The notes beneath the pieces are model-generated. The model had not been told where the DNA came from. It worked only from the letters and a program-made list of their open reading frames with translations, and searched no databases. From positions 1 to 64,000 of the forward strand of contig JAFNAV010000015.1 in the NCBI GenBank assembly GCA_017860345.1: DNA of 64,000 bases, in the 5' to 3' direction. This stretch comes from Bacteroidota bacterium. GTDB taxonomy: Bacteria > Bacteroidota > Bacteroidia > Bacteroidales > Paludibacteraceae. The position numbers were made by a program, and so were the translations under genes. Below, one piece after another: positions 39,470 to 49,775 of this stretch. The first letter of the stretch is position 1, and every line of letters begins with the position of its first letter.

Positions 39470-42400
39470 ATGAAAGAAAATCACGTGATTGAACATGTTT
39501 GGCGGATTGATTTAAAACAACTGCTAAACAAGTGTATTATTCTTGCGATTGTACTATGTTCTTTCGGACTGGTATCAGCACAAAGCCCCTCCGGGAAAGC
39601 TTCGGGTGTGGTTTTGTCAAAAGCAAACGGCGAACCATTGATTGGTGTAAGCATCGTTATCGAAGGCACCACTCAGGGAACAGTAACAAATCTGGATGGC
39701 CAATTTGAAATTGAAGCCAAAGCCGGACAAACACTTAAAATTTCGTATATTGGTTACGAAACTCAATTTGTAAAAGTAACTAATTCCAAACTGGTTGTAA
39801 ATCTTAACGAAGAAACAACATCGCTCGACGAGGTAATCGTTATGGGTTACGGAGTTCAGAAGAAAAAATTAGTAACCGGAGCAACCGTTCAGGTCAAAGG
39901 TGAAGATTTGCAGAAAAGAAACTCAACCAACGCATTACAAGCTATGCAGGGACAAACAGCCGGGGTTAACATCACTTCGCAATCGGGTCAACCTGGTGGA
40001 GGTATTAAAGTGAACATTCGTGGTGTGGGAACTGTAGGTAACTCCAATCCTACCTATGTAGTTGACGGTGTAATAACCGGTGACATTACCTATCTGAACA
40101 ACTCCGACATCGAGTCAATAGATGTGCTTAAAGATGCTGCATCCTGCGCCATTTATGGTATCAACGGTGCTAATGGAGTAGTTTTAATTACCACCAAAGG
40201 AGGATCATCATCAGCAAAACCCAAAGGTCAATTGTCGTTCGACGCTTATTATGGAATACAAAACGCAGCCCGAAAAGCCGATTTGTTAAACTCCAAAGAG
40301 TATGCAATCATGCAAAACGAAGCTGCTATCAACTCCGGGAAAACCGTTTACTTTAATCAGGCCGCTATTGACGCGATGGGGACAGGCACCAACTGGCTGA
40401 ATGAAATGCTTGCCAGCAACGTACCCACTCAAAACTATAGTTTAAATGCCATTGGCGGTGGATCAACATCAAACTACTCGCTGGGGTTGTCATATACCGA
40501 ACAGGGAGGTATCGTAGGTGGTCAGGATTTGTCGAACTACGAAAGGTATAATGCCAGAGTTAATACCGAACATAAAGTTCTTGGCGATTACGTTAAAGTA
40601 GGTCAGCACTTCACTTTTTCGTTTATCAACCAGAAAGGAATCAAAGATGGCGACCAGTACAATAACTCTCTGCGTTCGGCATTCAACACAAGTCCGTTTC
40701 TTGAAATGTACGACAACGATGGGAACTTCCTCAATAGTAACAACTCAACTTTCTACAACGGCAGCCCATGGACAAACTCCGAAAGCAACCCGTACGCTAT
40801 AATGCTATATACCAACCAGAACAACACTAAATATCAGAAATTAGTGGGAGATATGTATGCAGAATTCCAGCCGGCTAAAAATCTTAAAATAAAAACTTCG
40901 CTCGGACTTGATTATGTAAACAAAACTGCACATAGTTACAGTCCGCAATACGAACTATCGCTTTATGCAAAAGATGATGAAACCATTACCCAAAGCACAA
41001 GCACCGGATATTCGTGGAACTGGGATAATACAATTAATTATGTTTTTGATAAAGACAATCACAACCTCGATGTACTGGTAGGCTCATCAATCCGTCAATA
41101 CAATGGTTCATGGACTTACGGCTCCAACAAAGGAGCAACCCTGTTTGGTGATCTCGAAAACGCATATCTTTCGAACTCAACCAATTCAACGGAAGCTACC
41201 CTTATGTCGTTGACCGGCAACAGAGACCAAAAAGTTGCCCATGCATCATTTTTCGGAAGATTGAATTACAACTACAACGAAACCTACATGGCATCTGTAA
41301 TTTTCAGAGCCGATGGTTCCACTATGTTTGCCAAAGGCCATCAATGGGGTTATTTTCCATCGATATCAGCCGGATGGGTTATCAGCAACGAGAATTTTAT
41401 GGAATCAACCAAAGGCTGGCTCGATTTCCTTAAGATTCGTGCAAGCTGGGGAACCAACGGTAATGACAATATCAAACCCAACCAGTATTTATCATTAATG
41501 TCATTGGTAAATGCACAATATAATTTTGGTTCAACAGAGAGTACACTAACTACAGGTGCTTATCCATCTACCAACGCCACCAAAGGTCTGAAATGGGAAA
41601 CTTCGGAACAGGCCAACTTCGGGTTCGATGCCAGAATGCTTAACGGACATTTAAATCTGAATTTTGATCTTTACAATAAAAAGACCAAAGACTGGCTCGT
41701 AATAGCCAGTGTACCAGCCACAGCAGGTGTTGCAACAGACCCTTACATCAACGGAGGTAACGTAACCAACAAAGGTGTGGAGTTACAACTGAGCTACAAC
41801 AACAGTATTGGAAAAGATTTCAAATACACTTTGTCGGCCTCATACTCCTACAATAAAAATACTGTTAACGACATTCCTACAGTAGACGGAATAATTCATG
41901 GAGGTACTAATATCTTGTTCGACAACGCACCTGAGTTCTATCGGGCATCAGATGGTGAACCTGTAGGATATTTCTGGGGATACAAAACAGCAGGTATTTT
42001 TCAGAACGAAGAAGAGGTAAGCTCTTATACCAACAAAGGTAAAGTATTGCAGCCAACGGCAGAGCCCGGTGATGTAAAATATGTAGATATAAATGATGAC
42101 GGGGTAATAGACGAAGACGACAGAACCAACATTGGCGACCCTAACCCACATCATTTCTTTGGATTTAGCGTAGCCTTAAACTACAAATCCTTTGACTTTT
42201 CAGTCACAGCTTCGGGTGTGGGTGGCAATAAGTTGGTACAATCGTACCGCAATCAGGCTTCGAGATATTCAAACTGGACAAGCTCCATTCTGGGTCGCTG
42301 GCACGGCGAAGGCACATCCAACACCATGCCAAGAGTAACTGAAGACAATGCCAACTGGGCTAAATTCTCAGATTTATATGTAAAAGATGGTGATTATCTT

Positions 42401-42649
42401 CGCATATCCAATATCACGTTAGGTTATGATTTTTCTAAGCTTATCCACAAAAAATTCATTACCAAATTACGTTTATACGGCGCTGTAGAGAATGCATTCA
42501 CATTTACAAAATACGATGGAATGGATCCGGAGGTAGGATTTAGCGCTGCCGGTCAGAGTGATACAAAGTACAATTTCGGTCAGGGTGTTGATATAGGATA
42601 TTATCCCCGTCCACGTACTTATTTAGTTGGTGTAAACATTCAATTTTAA
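39470..42649 (+). CDS. SusC family TonB-linked outer membrane protein
   Basis: ASGVVLSKANGEPLIGVSIVIEGTTQGTVTNLDGQFEI, DVLKDAASCAIYGINGANGVVLITTKGG. Confidence 0.96.
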   Translation: MKENHVIEHVWRIDLKQLLNKCIILAIVLCSFGLVSAQSPSGKASGVVLSKANGEPLIGVSIVIEGTTQGTVTNLDGQFEIEAKAGQTLKISYIGYETQFVKVTNSKLVVNLNEETTSLDEVIVMGYGVQKKKLVTGATVQVKGEDLQKRNSTNALQAMQGQTAGVNITSQSGQPGGGIKVNIRGVGTVGNSNPTYVVDGVITGDITYLNNSDIESIDVLKDAASCAIYGINGANGVVLITTKGGSSSAKPKGQLSFDAYYGIQNAARKADLLNSKEYAIMQNEAAINSGKTVYFNQAAIDAMGTGTNWLNEMLASNVPTQNYSLNAIGGGSTSNYSLGLSYTEQGGIVGGQDLSNYERYNARVNTEHKVLGDYVKVGQHFTFSFINQKGIKDGDQYNNSLRSAFNTSPFLEMYDNDGNFLNSNNSTFYNGSPWTNSESNPYAIMLYTNQNNTKYQKLVGDMYAEFQPAKNLKIKTSLGLDYVNKTAHSYSPQYELSLYAKDDETITQSTSTGYSWNWDNTINYVFDKDNHNLDVLVGSSIRQYNGSWTYGSNKGATLFGDLENAYLSNSTNSTEATLMSLTGNRDQKVAHASFFGRLNYNYNETYMASVIFRADGSTMFAKGHQWGYFPSISAGWVISNENFMESTKGWLDFLKIRASWGTNGNDNIKPNQYLSLMSLVNAQYNFGSTESTLTTGAYPSTNATKGLKWETSEQANFGFDARMLNGHLNLNFDLYNKKTKDWLVIASVPATAGVATDPYINGGNVTNKGVELQLSYNNSIGKDFKYTLSASYSYNKNTVNDIPTVDGIIHGGTNILFDNAPEFYRASDGEPVGYFWGYKTAGIFQNEEEVSSYTNKGKVLQPTAEPGDVKYVDINDDGVIDEDDRTNIGDPNPHHFFGFSVALNYKSFDFSVTASGVGGNKLVQSYRNQASRYSNWTSSILGRWHGEGTSNTMPRVTEDNANWAKFSDLYVKDGDYLRISNITLGYDFSKLIHKKFITKLRLYGAVENAFTFTKYDGMDPEVGFSAAGQSDTKYNFGQGVDIGYYPRPRTYLVGVNIQF

Positions 42650-42663
42650 ATTTTAAGGCATTA

Positions 42664-44277
42664 ATGAACATGAAAACATATAAATATTTAGCTGTTGCAT
42701 TTACTGCACTGTTATCATTTAGCTCATGCGATAGTTTTCTGACCACTGAGTTGGTGGATTCTACTCCAACGGACAACTATTACAAAACACCGGAGCAAGC
42801 CTATGCCGCATTAACAGGTTGCTACAATGGCCTGAATCTGATATGGGCTGATGGTGTATCTTTCCCCCTTGCATCTGAAGTTATGTCGGACAATTGCTTA
42901 GGCGGTGGTGGCACTTCAGACGAACTCGGTTATCAAATGCTTAATCAGTTTGATAAATCTATAGCCCCTACAAAGTATTCGCAGTTTAACGCCAACTGGT
43001 CAGCCTATTATCAGGCTATTTATCGTTGTAATGTATTGCTGCAAAATATCGAAAAAGTAAATTGGGGTACCGAAACGGCTCTCAAAACACAGTACGAAGC
43101 CGAAGCCCGTTTCCTGCGCGCTTACTTCTACTTTGACTTGGTACGCTTGTTCGAAAAAGTTCCTTTGGTAACAGAACCAACTTCGGAACGAATACCTCAG
43201 GCAGAACCAGCAGAAACATATGCACAGATTATGAGCGACCTTCGGTTTGCCTCAGATAATTTGCCCGCTACGACCTACTCAGCCACACCAAACGGCCGCG
43301 TAACCAAATGGGCAGCCGAATCATTATTGGCTCGCGCATATCTTTTTTATAGCGGGTATTACGGTGTTGCCGAAATTGGAGGCGAAACTAAAACAACTGC
43401 TCTGGCTGCTGTAGAAGATGTTATCACAAACAGCGGACATGGTTTGGTTGGAGATTACACTACACTTTGGCCAGCGGCATCTACAGCTCAGAGTAAAACC
43501 TATGCAGGCGAAGATAACAAAGAAGTGATTTTTTCCATCAAATATACGCTAACCGGTGATTACAATGGAAATATTTGCGGAAATCGCTGGTTGATTATGA
43601 CCGGATTACGCGAACAAAGTGTTTACCCATATGGCTTAGGTTGGGGATTTTGCACTATCGATCCTAAATTGTACAACGCTTTTAGCGCAACAGATACCCG
43701 GAAATTTGGTTCGGCAATAGCCATCGATGACGAAGATCTTGAGTTTTCCAAACAAAGCAACACCCGTGAGTACACCGGCTATTTCATGAAAAAATATAGT
43801 CCGGAAGTCGACGAGGATGGTGTAAGCCTTGCTCAGAAAAACGGAGGCGCTGCAGGAACTAACTCATTTATGGTAAGTCAGTATCAGGATTACTTCGTTA
43901 TCCGTTATGCCGATGTATTGCTTATGGCCGCCGAACTTGGCAGCGCCAATGCACAAACATATTTCGATGAAGTTCGTGGTCGTGCGGGACTAACCTCCTT
44001 AGCTCCAACCAAAGAGAACATTTTGGCCGAACGTCGCCTCGAATTCTCGGGTGAAGGCCTACGTTACTGGGATTTGTTGCGATATTACGGACAGAGCAAC
44101 CTCGATGGGTTTGCGGCTGCTTTAATTGCAAACACGTCTACCAATTTGCTTGACAGTTCGCACCCAACATTAAGTGCCGACAAAATAAAAGCAACCCGTG
44201 GATTTACGCAAATACCACAGGATGAAATCACTTTAATTGGCAATTCAGCCATACTTACACAAAATGCCGGTTGGTAA
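42664..44277 (+). CDS. SusD family glycan-binding lipoprotein
   Basis: SSCDSFL lipobox, AEARFLRAYFYFDLVRLFEKVPLV, VRGRAGL, AERRLEFSGEGLRYWDLLRY. Confidence 0.96.
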   Translation: MNMKTYKYLAVAFTALLSFSSCDSFLTTELVDSTPTDNYYKTPEQAYAALTGCYNGLNLIWADGVSFPLASEVMSDNCLGGGGTSDELGYQMLNQFDKSIAPTKYSQFNANWSAYYQAIYRCNVLLQNIEKVNWGTETALKTQYEAEARFLRAYFYFDLVRLFEKVPLVTEPTSERIPQAEPAETYAQIMSDLRFASDNLPATTYSATPNGRVTKWAAESLLARAYLFYSGYYGVAEIGGETKTTALAAVEDVITNSGHGLVGDYTTLWPAASTAQSKTYAGEDNKEVIFSIKYTLTGDYNGNICGNRWLIMTGLREQSVYPYGLGWGFCTIDPKLYNAFSATDTRKFGSAIAIDDEDLEFSKQSNTREYTGYFMKKYSPEVDEDGVSLAQKNGGAAGTNSFMVSQYQDYFVIRYADVLLMAAELGSANAQTYFDEVRGRAGLTSLAPTKENILAERRLEFSGEGLRYWDLLRYYGQSNLDGFAAALIANTSTNLLDSSHPTLSADKIKATRGFTQIPQDEITLIGNSAILTQNAGW

Positions 44278-44303
44278 TACTAATCTCTTAATATCTAAAA
44301 TGT

Positions 44304-46235
44304 ATGAAAATCAAATTTAAATTACTATATGCATTCATAGGGTTGGCAATGCTCTTTTCGGCATGTACACCCCAGGAATTTGAACTTGGCTCTGTGTTAG
44401 ATAAGAGCGAACTGAAATTCTCCATCGTCCCCGATGCTACAGATCCTAATATGATTGTGCTTACCAGCCTTACTCCAAACGCTACACCTCAGTGGATTAC
44501 CCCTTACGGAAAATCCATCAGAGTAAGAGACACTGTAAAAATAGCATTCCCCGGTGAATACGATTTTGTATACGGTGTGCAATGTGCAGGAGGTTTGGTT
44601 CAGGCCGATACTGTTACAGTGAATATTACCACTACCAATCTATCATATGTGAACGATCCGTTATGGACAAACCTGTGTGGTGGTGTAGATCAATCCAAAA
44701 CATGGTTGCCCGACAATGGCAAGTATGGCTTTGCAGCCGGAATTATGTCTTATGCCGATCCGAGTGTAAGCCAAGAGTATGAGAACTTTGTTGTAAACTG
44801 GGATCCGGGTAACGGAACCTTAGGAGTTACCGAAACCGATTTATCAAGCACGATGACCTTCGACTTGATTGGCGGCCCACACCTGACTGTTTCAAAACCG
44901 AATGAACCGGGTGCACCTACCTCAGGTACTTATTATTTAGACGCAAGCGGGCATACTCTTACCACCAACGATGTAACAGTGCCAAGAATTGCTGCCAGAA
45001 TAGCAGAAGTAACCAATTGGAGTTCAAATATTAAGGTACTAAAGCTCACGAAAGATCAATTACGTTTGGCATTTATGCGCACAGATCCGGAACAGGGAGC
45101 CTGGTGGGAAATATACAACTACGTATCGAAAGAATATGCTGACAACTATACCCCATCAGAACCGGAGCCAACCTTGCCTGATAACTGGCAAACTGATGTT
45201 TCGAAAAATGTAACCACATCCATTAAGTGGGTACTATCGCCTGAAACACCATTCAACTGGGCTAACCTTGATGGTTCGCTGATGAATACGGCATGGACAT
45301 CGGCCGACAAATATGATGGTTGGACCGGCTATAGCGCAAGTGCTGCCAGTAACTTCGAAAAATTCTCATTAACACTGAATTCAGAAGATAACACAGCTAC
45401 TTATGTAGATCCAAACGGAACATCTACAACTGGCAGTTACACTCTCGACGAAAAAGGAGTTTTCACATTCAATGGATTCAAACCCAACTTTGTGATATGT
45501 GGCGGCTGGGTAACGCTATCAACTACCGACGATAACCAATGGCGTATTACTAAAATCGAAAAAAATGCCAGCGGTGCTGTTAGTGGTATGTGGGTTGGTA
45601 AACGCGACCCGAACAAAGCCGAATATATGGTTTATCACCTTATTCCTGAAGCAGGCGATAGTTCCGATCCTTTAGCAGCATGGAAAAAAGCCTTTGTAGG
45701 AAAGACATTTAAGCCTGACGTTAACTGGTTTATCGACTGGGTTAATTTTGACTTTAGCGGCGGCTGGACGAGCGCTACTACATTCGGAAGCGATTATACC
45801 TCCAACAGCTGGGTATGGACAGAAAAAACAAGAGCCATTGCTGAAAGCGCAACGCTCAAGTTCGAAATGGTAGGTACTCAGATAAGAGCAACGCTTACTC
45901 AGGACTTATACAATGCAGATGGCACGCTGGCAACTGCCGGTTATACGGTTTCGGGAAAGGTTACTTTCAACACCGATTTATCAGCCATTGTATTCTCTAT
46001 ACCACTGGTAGATTACACCGGAAGTCCGGCATCATGGTTAAATACTACCAACGAGAAAGGCAAATACTGGACGGAAGAACTCAGAAGCAAAGAATGGCTT
46101 TTGACTTCACACGGCGATTCTAATTTAGGAAATATAGATGAAAAAGGCTTTTGGCTCGGAGCTGTAACCAACTCGATAAGCGGTGGCGACAGTAAAGATG
46201 AAATACTTACATTCCACTATATTTTAGCTCAATAA
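44304..46235 (+). CDS. SusE/SusF-like surface glycan-binding lipoprotein
   Basis: LFSACTPQ lipobox, PKD/Ig-like start, Trp-rich C-terminal domains, position after SusD. Confidence 0.75.
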   Translation: MKIKFKLLYAFIGLAMLFSACTPQEFELGSVLDKSELKFSIVPDATDPNMIVLTSLTPNATPQWITPYGKSIRVRDTVKIAFPGEYDFVYGVQCAGGLVQADTVTVNITTTNLSYVNDPLWTNLCGGVDQSKTWLPDNGKYGFAAGIMSYADPSVSQEYENFVVNWDPGNGTLGVTETDLSSTMTFDLIGGPHLTVSKPNEPGAPTSGTYYLDASGHTLTTNDVTVPRIAARIAEVTNWSSNIKVLKLTKDQLRLAFMRTDPEQGAWWEIYNYVSKEYADNYTPSEPEPTLPDNWQTDVSKNVTTSIKWVLSPETPFNWANLDGSLMNTAWTSADKYDGWTGYSASAASNFEKFSLTLNSEDNTATYVDPNGTSTTGSYTLDEKGVFTFNGFKPNFVICGGWVTLSTTDDNQWRITKIEKNASGAVSGMWVGKRDPNKAEYMVYHLIPEAGDSSDPLAAWKKAFVGKTFKPDVNWFIDWVNFDFSGGWTSATTFGSDYTSNSWVWTEKTRAIAESATLKFEMVGTQIRATLTQDLYNADGTLATAGYTVSGKVTFNTDLSAIVFSIPLVDYTGSPASWLNTTNEKGKYWTEELRSKEWLLTSHGDSNLGNIDEKGFWLGAVTNSISGGDSKDEILTFHYILAQ

Positions 46236-46302
46236 TAACTTTTTAACAGAGATTGCCTATAGGAAACTATATGGTAATCTCTGTTTAATTTTCTTCTTTG
46301 TT

Positions 46303-46785
46303 ATGCAACAAGTGATTTACAAACAAAATCTTAATATTTTTCTGCTGGGCATTTTTTGTGTTTTTGCTTTCAGCCAATGTGGAAAAAACAAAACAAATGC
46401 TTCGGGAATTAAGGAAATTGAAGATGTGTCTGAAAAAGCTGAAGAACTAAGTACTAAAGCTGTGAGCGATACAACATACCTGAACTCTGACGAATATCTT
46501 ACCGAGATGCAGCAATTCGATATCGCGCTGTCGAAAAAAACATCAGGACTGGAAAACAATGAACGACTTCTCATATTTTTTGAAAGCTCGCTCAGAATGC
46601 TCAAACAGTACTCTATAAAAGTTAAAGAAAATCCCTCGCTGATCAATAACAAAAGATATATGCAGGTCACAGAGCAATGGGGCTCAAAAGTGCGGGATTA
46701 TTACCAGATATTACAAAAAACCAACCTCAGCCTCCATCAAAAAGAAAAATTCGAATATCTCAACAAGAACTTTGATAAGTTGTAA
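46303..46785 (+). CDS. Hypothetical small exported/lipoprotein-like protein within the PUL operon
   Basis: Hydrophobic N-terminus ending FSQCGKNK; helical remainder; same-strand short spacers on both sides. Confidence 0.6.
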   Translation: MQQVIYKQNLNIFLLGIFCVFAFSQCGKNKTNASGIKEIEDVSEKAEELSTKAVSDTTYLNSDEYLTEMQQFDIALSKKTSGLENNERLLIFFESSLRMLKQYSIKVKENPSLINNKRYMQVTEQWGSKVRDYYQILQKTNLSLHQKEKFEYLNKNFDKL

Positions 46786-46846
46786 AAAAACTTTGATTGT
46801 CGACTAAAAACCTGATTTATTTTCTTCTCATTTTTTTAATAAAAAT

Positions 46847-48562
46847 ATGCTTCGAACAAAAAAATACATGACTCTTTTAGCTTCCTTAATAGCTATCTCA
46901 TTATCATTCTGCAATTGCACTGATCCTGCTGATGTATCTCCTGAAATTGATTTATCGTTTCAGGAAATAACTTTCAATGGTGGCGCCAATAACAATGTTC
47001 TGATTATCGAAACAAATATTGAATGGGAAGCCACCGTATCCGAAACATGGTGTACTTTGGGCGTAACTACAGGCTCAAAAGGTGTCACACAGATAAAACT
47101 ATCCGTTACTCCCAACCCTACAGTATCTACACGGAAAGCCACCATAACTTTTAAGGCCGGGACACTCACCAAAGAGGTAATTATCAATCAAAAGGCATCT
47201 GATCTGATTACATTCAGTCAGGATAAATTTTCAGTTGCAGCAGCTGGTGCCGAAATAAGCCTCACCACACAATCGTCCGCAAGCAGTTATACATATACCA
47301 AACCGGAATGGATAACGATAAAATCCGAATCGGCCGAAAACAACGCTCGTGTCAGTATTTTTTCAGTTGTCGAAAACAACTCCATATTAGCGCGAACTGG
47401 CCTCATTATATTCACAGCAGGCTCTTTTAAAGATACTGTAACGGTAGAACAAACTGGCAAAGATTTATATATTGCACCCAATGCCACAGGCATGGGAAGC
47501 ACAGCCCTGACATTGGCAAAAAAAATGTATACCGGATGGAATATAGGAAATACACTTGAAGTTCCCGGAGGAGAAACCGGCTGGGGAAATCCGCAGGTAA
47601 CCCAAACGCTGATAGACTCGATAAAGGCAGCAGGCTTCAACGCCGTACGCATACCGTGCGCCTGGGATAGCCATATAGACGACGTGAATACTTACAAAAT
47701 AAATGATGCCTGGCTGGCTCGCGTAAAAGAAGTTGTCAATTATTGTTACAATAACAACATGTATGTAATTATCAACATACATTGGGATGGCGGTTGGCTC
47801 GAAAACAACCCCACTTACGCTAAACAAGCTGCTATCAACAAAAAACAAAAAGCACTTTGGGAACAAATTGCAGCTTATTTCAGGGACTTCGACGAACATC
47901 TGCTCTTTGCAGGCACCAACGAGGTACATGCCGACTACAACACACCTACAACCGAGAATATTACCGTACAACAATCTTTTAATCAAACATTTGTTGATGC
48001 TGTTCGCTCTACCGGAGGTCGGAATCATTACCGCAACCTGATTGTTCAGTCGTACAACACAAATATTGACTATGCAGTAACCTATCTCAAATTACCAACC
48101 GATGTGGTTTCGGATCGTATGATGGTAGAAATTCACTATTACGACCCATGGGATTTCTGTGGCGACGATACAAGTTCTGCCAAATACTTCTGGGGACAGC
48201 CATACAGCGCTCTTGGTGTGTCGTCGTGGGGACAGGAAGCTCATGTGGATCAACAATTTGGTAAAATGAAAACCAATTTCGTCAACAATGGTTATCCGGT
48301 AATTCTGGGCGAATACGCTCCTACCCGCCGTTCGGCGCTCACCGGTAGTACGCTTACCAACCATTTGGCTTCGCGTGCATACTATCTCCAGTATGTTACC
48401 AAACAAGCTAAAAATTACGGATTAGTACCGTTTTACTGGGACAATGGAGGTACAGGCAATAACGCTTCCGGCATTTTCGATCGCCCCACTAATACTACCT
48501 TCGACCGACAGGCCTTAAAAGGCATTATGACCGGAGCTGCATCCGGTAATTATCCTTATTAA
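46847..48562 (+). CDS. GH5 family endo-glucanase/xyloglucanase-like with BACON domains
   Basis: BACON WCTLGVTTGSKGVTQIKLSVTPNPTVSTRKATITFKAG; GH5 GWNIGNTLEVPGGETGWGNP, GFNAVRIPCAWDSH, HLLFAGTNEVHADYN, FVNNGYPVILGEYAPT. Confidence 0.9.
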   Translation: MLRTKKYMTLLASLIAISLSFCNCTDPADVSPEIDLSFQEITFNGGANNNVLIIETNIEWEATVSETWCTLGVTTGSKGVTQIKLSVTPNPTVSTRKATITFKAGTLTKEVIINQKASDLITFSQDKFSVAAAGAEISLTTQSSASSYTYTKPEWITIKSESAENNARVSIFSVVENNSILARTGLIIFTAGSFKDTVTVEQTGKDLYIAPNATGMGSTALTLAKKMYTGWNIGNTLEVPGGETGWGNPQVTQTLIDSIKAAGFNAVRIPCAWDSHIDDVNTYKINDAWLARVKEVVNYCYNNNMYVIINIHWDGGWLENNPTYAKQAAINKKQKALWEQIAAYFRDFDEHLLFAGTNEVHADYNTPTTENITVQQSFNQTFVDAVRSTGGRNHYRNLIVQSYNTNIDYAVTYLKLPTDVVSDRMMVEIHYYDPWDFCGDDTSSAKYFWGQPYSALGVSSWGQEAHVDQQFGKMKTNFVNNGYPVILGEYAPTRRSALTGSTLTNHLASRAYYLQYVTKQAKNYGLVPFYWDNGGTGNNASGIFDRPTNTTFDRQALKGIMTGAASGNYPY

Positions 48563-48617
48563 TTATACAAGATTTTTCATAGTTTTTTCAAAATTAAGTT
48601 AGGTTTAAATCAAAAAG

Positions 48618-48666
48618 TGAAAAAAATCCCGCCAGGTTGTGAAACCAGACGGGATTTGTGTTTTTA
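48618..48666. terminator. Bidirectional terminator between convergent genes
   Basis: AAATCCCGcCAGGTTgtgAAACCaGACGGGATTT. Confidence 0.8.
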
Positions 48667-48704
48667 AAGATAAGCTGCTGACTGTATGCGGGGTTTAATA
48701 TCAA

Positions 48705-49589
48705 TCAGATCAGCACCCTCATTTTAGCATAGTTTTCGCGAAACTCTTTGGGCGTGCTCCCTTTTCGTTTTTTGAAAATCCTGTTAAAATTCGACAAGTT
48801 GTTAAAACCACATTCGTAGCTTATTTCCGCTATGGTTTTGGTAGTATCAATCAGACATCGCGAAGCAATACCCAATCTCAAATCGTTGAGATATTCTATA
48901 TAGTTTTTACCGGTACGCTTTTTCATAAACCTGCTGAACGACACTTCAGACATATTCACATAGTTAGCCACATCCGTAAGCCTTATTTCTTTTTGGTAAT
49001 TCAAATGCAGATAATTAATTACCTTCTGTATTCTTCGGCTATCCGATGATTCGTCCTGATTGGCAAACGTACTTGTGCACAATATCCTCGACCCTTCGTC
49101 AACCGAAAGTTCGTAAAGAATATACAGCAATTTCATTACCGAATGAAAACCATTCTGATTATTGCTTAGCGAGTTGAGCCTGCCTTTGACTCTTTCGATA
49201 ACCGGTCGGGAAAACACCACACCCTTTTTGGCATTTTCGAGCATAATAGCCACGGAATGAAACTGACGCTTATTAAGCAAACTCTCGAAGAACAAATCCT
49301 TATGAAACTGAATTGTAATTTCGTGTATTTCATTCGACGAGCAGCGATGATTCATCCAGGCGTGCTCCAAACTTTCATTTCCGATAAGGCAAAGTTCCAG
49401 ATCATCAATTTCTTCCATCGAATCGCCCACGATGCGTTGAGCGCCACGGGCATTCTCTATAAAGTTTAGTTCATATTCAGGATGAACGTGTACCGGGTAA
49501 GCAAATTCTGACTTTATCCGATTTATAATCACAAAGCAGTCTTCGGACGATAATGGAGTTATTTCCCTGAAAATATTTGATACGTGCAT
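48705..49589 (-). CDS. AraC family transcriptional regulator
   Basis: Cupin-like HVHPEYELNFI, C-terminal HTH VSFSRFMKKRTGKNYIEYLNDLRL...ISYECGFNNLSNFNRIFKKRKGSTPKEFR. Confidence 0.9.
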   Translation of the reverse strand: MHVSNIFREITPLSSEDCFVIINRIKSEFAYPVHVHPEYELNFIENARGAQRIVGDSMEEIDDLELCLIGNESLEHAWMNHRCSSNEIHEITIQFHKDLFFESLLNKRQFHSVAIMLENAKKGVVFSRPVIERVKGRLNSLSNNQNGFHSVMKLLYILYELSVDEGSRILCTSTFANQDESSDSRRIQKVINYLHLNYQKEIRLTDVANYVNMSEVSFSRFMKKRTGKNYIEYLNDLRLGIASRCLIDTTKTIAEISYECGFNNLSNFNRIFKKRKGSTPKEFRENYAKMRVLI

Positions 49590-49775
49590 ACACCTAAAGA
49601 ATTGAATTTGAAACACAATATTACGAAAAAAACATCTTATTTCATACAAAGTTCATGTTAAATACCGGGAATATATAAAACTTTCCGGTAAATATCCAAA
49701 CAAAATAAATATCTTTGCTGATAACCTGACTTTTAGCAGGTTTTTTATACAATTTTATTCAATATTCTGTTTTTC

